From DATAYF01 sp036272735 (GTDB taxonomy: Bacteria; Chloroflexota; Ktedonobacteria; Ktedonobacterales; Ktedonobacteraceae), in contig DATAYF010000453.1 of assembly GCA_036272735.1 (NCBI GenBank), positions 1 to 7,711 of the forward strand: a DNA stretch of 7,711 nucleotides, read 5' to 3'. The translations under genes and the position numbers were made by a program. The notes below the pieces were generated by a model. The model was not told the origin of the DNA. It did no database searches and saw only the letters and a list, made by a program, of their open reading frames with translations. This document shows positions 4,779-7,711 of the stretch, piece after piece (positions within the stretch are counted from its first letter, which is position 1; the number at the start of each line of letters is the position of its first letter).

Positions 4779-7394
4779 TTAATAAAGTTCCTCATCATGG
4801 ATATCAGTACTCAGCGTTGTCGATAGGCTGAATCTCGTGGTGTCAACCGATCTCATCTGGTATTCACTGGCAGCACCCGTACGCAAGAAGGACTGCAAAC
4901 GGTTATCGAACACCTGGAATTTACGCCCAAATGAGAAAACGTATTGCTGCAATTGTCCTGTCTGACGATTTAAAACAAGGATATCATCGTCATTCGTGCA
5001 ATCGCTATTGGATGCGCAGCGCGTGTGATCAAGGAATGACCCGATCAAAATTTGCCAATTCTGATCCCAGCTTTGTACTGTGTACTGATGGGACACATTC
5101 AATGAAGAGTTAAACGCCATGAAGGTACTATTTGCTGCTTGCGGATCATAGAGCATCACACTAAGCGTCGGCAGACCAAAATGTCCGACGTACAGCACCG
5201 TATTTGTGCCCCAGTTGTTATAACTCTGCTGCTTATTCAGGGCTAAATTGGATTTGAACGTCATAAGCTGAGCACTGCCAGAGTTAGGATCGTAGAATAA
5301 TAGCTGAGATCTTCCAGCGCCAATAAAATCTCCACTAGAGACCTGCCAGTTGCTATCCAGATTATGCAGTTGTTGGAAGTGCACGACCTTCATCTGGTTG
5401 TTGAAATCCAGGAGACGCCCTTCACCTACCTGCCGATCATAGAGAAATACACCATCTTTATGTGAACTATCAAAGCCGCCGACGTACACCTCCCAATTGG
5501 CATGCCACAGCGTATACTGCTGCTTTATGCGAATACTCAAGTCCGGCTTAAAGCTCATCACCATAATATTAGCCGTGCGCCCCTGCTTCTCCCAGTTCTG
5601 CAATGCAGAACCACTGAGATCCGCTCCACTGGGTAACGTATCAGTATTGGTTACATCGGGCAAAGACGGTGGCTGCAAGATACCAAGCGCACCGATTGTC
5701 TTGGGCGCTGCCGTTGGTGTTACCATTGCTTTCGGCGTTGACGTTGCCGTGGGGCTTGGTGTTAGCGTCACTGCCGCCTTTGGCGTGGGGCTTGGTGTTA
5801 GCGTCACTGCCGCCTTTGGCGTGGGGCTTGGCGTCGGCGTCGATGTTGCCTTCGGTGTCGGACTTGGCGTCGCCGTCGGCGTCGATGTTGCCTTCGGTGT
5901 CGGACTTGGCGTCGCCGTCGGCTTTGGCGCGGGCGTCGCCGTCGGCTTTGGCGCGGGCGTCGGCTTTGGCGTCGGCGCGGGCGTCGCTGTCGGCCTGGGG
6001 GTTACTGTTGTCGTTGGCTTCGGCGTTGCTGTTACCGTCGAACCCGGCGTCGGCAGGCTGGAAATAGTTGGCGGTGTAGTTGGCGTCAAGCCAGGTATAG
6101 TATCGTTGGAAGAACTAACCGGCAAAGAGCTAGCAGCATTAGGATCGGCCTGTGCATAGCGCTTGTACATGAAAATGCCGCTGCTCTTGCCATCAAAACG
6201 CCCCACATAGAGTTCCCAACCTGGTCCAATATTTGGCAAAACGACGTGCTTTTTAATCGACAAGTCCGGGTTGAGGCTGAGTATTTGCATACCACCGGTA
6301 ACGCGATCATACAACAAAATTTCAGCAGTTTTCGAACCGGAAAAATAACCGACATGCACATCTAATGACGATCCCCACTTACCGGCCGGAGTGGTCTTGT
6401 CGCCCAGGCTGACAATTTGCGGGGACGGCTGACCGTCCTGAGAATAAGTATTGAACGATACCTGGTGGGTCGCACGCAGAGAGAGCGGAGGCGAATAGAG
6501 ACTCAGCACGTCAAGGCGCCCTGCACGACGATTATACAACAGTATATTGCTCAGGCCCGTCCCAGCGAAGTCGGCATTGAATTCCTGCTCAGAGGAGTTT
6601 GATGAGAAACCAAGCGAGAGACGATTATCGGTCATAGTGGCGCGAGTCGCAGCGCCAGCGGCAGTTGATTGGTTGGCATTCGCATTGTTGGCTTGTGCAA
6701 GCGCGGCAGCATCAGTATTGCCGACGCCCGGTAAGGCAGCAAAGCGCTGTGGATTAAGATTGGTAGGGAAATAGATGAAGCGGAGCTGGCTATCTTGAAA
6801 GTTTGGTTGATTGATCACGGAGGTATTGTAGTTTTGTCCGATATACATAGGAGTAGGATCACCATAATTTTGATACGTCACATTAAATGTGGTTTGATCG
6901 CTACTCACGGACGTAACGAATGCGACATGACCTTCAGGTCCAAACGCCCAGACCCCATCAGCTCGCGGAAATACAGCAATCGAGCTGACGCGCGGAACTG
7001 TCCCCACAGACAAACCTGAATGTTCAGCGTCCGTCACCCAATCGGCGGCGTTGCCCCAATTCAGCGGCAAGTCATAGCCTAAAAGATGCCACTGCTCCCA
7101 GGCCCACCAGACACAATTGCCGCCCCCCGGAAATGGATCTGGGCAAAGCTGAAAAGGGTTACCATCGTTCGAGTAATACGCACGATTGCACGTATTGTCA
7201 ACGCTAGGAACGGTATGACTTTGCACCTGAGCAGTCTGGGCCTGGGCACCCAAAGTACTAATTGGAGCAAATTCAATAAATATCATCGCCGCAAGCAAAA
7301 ATAGCGCCAGACCATGGGCAAAGCAGCGGCGATTCGCAGGACGCGCTAAAAGTTGTCTACTACACAAAATCAGCCTACGACCCTGCAAGGACAT
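4779..7394 (-). CDS. Exported CHAP-domain hydrolase with Pro/Thr linker inside a seven-repeat beta-propeller
   Basis: An 871-residue secreted protein of no recognised name. Residues 1-52 look like a signal peptide: basic N-region, hydrophobic core 28-43 and an A-x-A-type site near 48-52. Residues about 65-210 are a CHAP (NlpC/P60-like) domain with nucleophile Cys94 (GGNCVWWAW), SSIAVF, His156 (EGHVAFV) and a third polar residue near Asn176 (TYQNYG). CHAP enzymes typically cleave peptidoglycan peptide or amide bonds, which suggests wall remodelling, but the substrate is not shown. After an Ala/Asn-rich spacer (224-265) come seven repeats of the form W-x-x-x-V-G-x-F, a short loop, then a hydrophobic Y-D-R strand and a G turn. 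Their key Phe residues are 276, 351, 400, 641, 690, 739 and 787. The period is 48-49, apart from the long first blade and the third, which is split by about 192 residues (413-605) rich in Pro, Thr, Ala and Lys. Blade 7 has a small C-x5-C loop (793-799). The ATG at 7394 follows AGGAAGGTG (7403-7411). The gene has its own leader and promoter candidate and looks independent of the housekeeping operon. Confidence 0.88.
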   Translation of the reverse strand: MSLQGRRLILCSRQLLARPANRRCFAHGLALFLLAAMIFIEFAPISTLGAQAQTAQVQSHTVPSVDNTCNRAYYSNDGNPFQLCPDPFPGGGNCVWWAWEQWHLLGYDLPLNWGNAADWVTDAEHSGLSVGTVPRVSSIAVFPRADGVWAFGPEGHVAFVTSVSSDQTTFNVTYQNYGDPTPMYIGQNYNTSVINQPNFQDSQLRFIYFPTNLNPQRFAALPGVGNTDAAALAQANNANANQSTAAGAATRATMTDNRLSLGFSSNSSEQEFNADFAGTGLSNILLYNRRAGRLDVLSLYSPPLSLRATHQVSFNTYSQDGQPSPQIVSLGDKTTPAGKWGSSLDVHVGYFSGSKTAEILLYDRVTGGMQILSLNPDLSIKKHVVLPNIGPGWELYVGRFDGKSSGIFMYKRYAQADPNAASSLPVSSSNDTIPGLTPTTPPTISSLPTPGSTVTATPKPTTTVTPRPTATPAPTPKPTPAPKPTATPAPKPTATPSPTPKATSTPTATPSPTPKATSTPTPSPTPKAAVTLTPSPTPKAAVTLTPSPTATSTPKAMVTPTAAPKTIGALGILQPPSLPDVTNTDTLPSGADLSGSALQNWEKQGRTANIMVMSFKPDLSIRIKQQYTLWHANWEVYVGGFDSSHKDGVFLYDRQVGEGRLLDFNNQMKVVHFQQLHNLDSNWQVSSGDFIGAGRSQLLFYDPNSGSAQLMTFKSNLALNKQQSYNNWGTNTVLYVGHFGLPTLSVMLYDPQAANSTFMAFNSSLNVSHQYTVQSWDQNWQILIGSFLDHTRCASNSDCTNDDDILVLNRQTGQLQQYVFSFGRKFQVFDNRLQSFLRTGAASEYQMRSVDTTRFSLSTTLSTDIHDEELY
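5749..5820 (-). repeat. 36-bp tandem repeat, two identical copies
   Basis: Units 5749-5784 and 5785-5820 are identical, and a third, diverged copy begins at 5821. The length is a multiple of three, so copy changes keep the frame; each unit adds 12 residues of the PSPTPKAAVTLT type. Identity at wobble positions indicates recent duplication. Confidence 0.92.
5833..5916 (-). repeat. 42-bp tandem repeat, two identical copies
   Basis: Units 5833-5874 and 5875-5916 are identical and in frame, each encoding 14 residues of the ATPSPTPKATST type. They lie next to a shorter-period array and probably arose by slippage or unequal recombination. Confidence 0.92.
5917..5964 (-). repeat. 24-bp tandem repeat, two near-identical copies
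   Basis: Units 5917-5940 and 5941-5964 differ at one base. Each encodes eight residues of the ATPAPKPT type, continuing the in-frame array toward the N-terminal side of the linker. Confidence 0.85.
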
Positions 7395-7420
7395 AAGAAG
7401 TACACCTTCCTAAAAATAAG

Positions 7421-7451
7421 CAATGCTATGAATGAGCGTGTCATAGCATTG
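7421..7451 (-). promoter_or_regulatory. Leader hairpin with T-rich tail upstream of the CHAP gene
   Basis: The arms CAATGCTATGA (7421-7431) and TCATAGCATTG (7441-7451) are perfect 11-bp inverted repeats around a 9-nt loop. On the minus-strand RNA the hairpin is followed at once by CUUAUUUUUA, then the ribosome site AGGAAGG. It could act as an attenuator (hairpin plus U-tract), as a stabilising or translation-controlling leader structure, or, as DNA, as an operator for a dimeric regulator. The stem is AT-rich (4 G/C of 11), so termination would be weak. Confidence 0.6.
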
Positions 7452-7498
7452 TATGTTTATCCTGTTAGTATATTTAAAAACACTTATTTTTCGAATAC

Positions 7499-7527
7499 AG
7501 TATAACATCCCATCATTTCATAAGCAA
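7499..7527 (-). promoter_or_regulatory. Candidate promoter of the CHAP gene
   Basis: Minus strand TTGCTT (7522-7527), 17 nt, then TATACT (7499-7504), preceded by TG-n as an extended -10. Transcription would start near 7492 and give a leader of about 98 nt containing the hairpin at 7421-7451. A second TATACT at 7467-7472 with a poorer -35 (TTCGAA, 7490-7495) is an alternative. Confidence 0.5.
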
Positions 7528-7644
7528 GGCATTTCCGCGTTGCGATCTTAGATTGCTTTTTTGCCCCCACCCAAAAGTCATAGACTGGAAGCGTCGCTCC
7601 TGCAGTGTTCGAAAAAAGAAGCATTGCGAAGAGCTTTAATTGCT
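7528..7644. other. Intergenic DNA without a recognisable gene
   Basis: With the leader and palindrome this makes 317 bases (7395-7711) free of genes. I see no tRNA or other conserved RNA. The only structure here is a weak plus-strand hairpin, GCGATC/GATTGC around a 3-nt loop (7542-7556) with one G-U pair, followed by six T (7557-7562). It resembles a minimal intrinsic terminator, but no plus-strand gene lies before it. Confidence 0.5.
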
Positions 7645-7704
7645 GGGATTATATAGATGAGTCTACATGTGCCCGGGCACATGTAGACTCATCTATATAA
7701 TCCC
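7645..7704. repeat. Perfect 60-bp palindrome, no spacer
   Basis: The 30-bp arms 7645-7674 and 7675-7704 are exact reverse complements meeting at a central CCCGGG, with GGGATT and AATCCC at the outer ends. Symmetry stops at 7644/7705. As RNA it would form one long hairpin; as DNA it could extrude a cruciform. Neither side has a T-run, so it is not a standard intrinsic terminator. It may be a palindromic mobile or intergenic repeat, a terminator or processing structure between operons, a protein-binding or resolution site, or an assembly fold-back. Confidence 0.9.
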
Positions 7705-7711
7705 CTAAACA

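Larger units (their letters stand above)
5700..6095 (-). repeat. Low-complexity Pro/Thr/Ala/Lys coding region with in-frame tandem repeats
   Basis: Encodes residues 434-565 of the CHAP protein, almost only P, T, A, K, S and V, with units such as TPSPTPKA. Such regions act as extended, often O-glycosylated or wall-spanning linkers in exported proteins. Role inferred from composition. The high-GC repeat also opens a spurious long frame on the plus strand. Confidence 0.9.

Noticed and set aside
5749..5964. CRISPR-like array
   Set aside because: Units are contiguous without spacers, in frame and part of a coding Pro/Thr linker.
5497..6159. Plus-strand open frame of 220 codons rich in Gly, Val and Ala
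   Set aside because: It is the complement of the Pro/Thr/Ala repeat region of the CHAP gene. High GC and periodicity keep the frame open; it has no credible start context or domain.

Overview
The window holds a compact, one-directional block of housekeeping genes, all on the minus strand, so transcription runs from high to low coordinates. Upstream of it lies a gene for a large secreted protein and about 320 bases of non-coding DNA. No gene is supported on the plus strand. The gene content resembles a moderate-GC, Gram-positive-like or Chloroflexota (Ktedonobacteria-type) bacterium. The reasons are the efp/accB/xseA/xseB/aroQ neighbourhood shared with Firmicutes, a fused aroK-aroB gene, and an exported CHAP protein with a Pro/Thr linker and a propeller. 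This assignment is inference from style and synteny, not proof.

Layout, in order of transcription: a perfect 60-bp palindrome with no spacer (7645-7704); a leader region with an extended -10 promoter (7499-7527) and an 11-bp-stem hairpin followed by a T-rich tract (7421-7451); an 871-residue exported CHAP hydrolase/propeller protein (7394-4779); a 31-nt gap carrying an extended -10 promoter placed for a leaderless start; aroKB, a shikimate kinase/3-dehydroquinate synthase fusion (4747-3083); aroQ, type II dehydroquinase (3079-2618); efp, elongation factor P (2512-1955); an AccB-like biotin-domain protein (1901-1389); xseA (1384-161); and the first 46 codons of xseB (140-1), which runs off the window.

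How they work together: aroKB and aroQ, 3 nt apart, supply steps 2, 3 and 5 of the shikimate pathway. EF-P relieves ribosome stalling at polyproline. XseA and XseB form exonuclease VII. The accB-like gene is the surprise. It has complete BCCP architecture, but the biotin-accepting lysine is replaced by Asn131, and accC, its usual partner, is not next to it. This makes it a candidate bacterial counterpart of the non-biotinylated BADC proteins that modulate acetyl-CoA carboxylase in plants.

The CHAP protein is unusual in domain order. Seven repeats with a 48-49 residue period fit a seven-bladed propeller, and a roughly 192-residue Pro/Thr/Ala/Lys-rich tandem-repeat linker is inserted inside the third blade rather than between domains.
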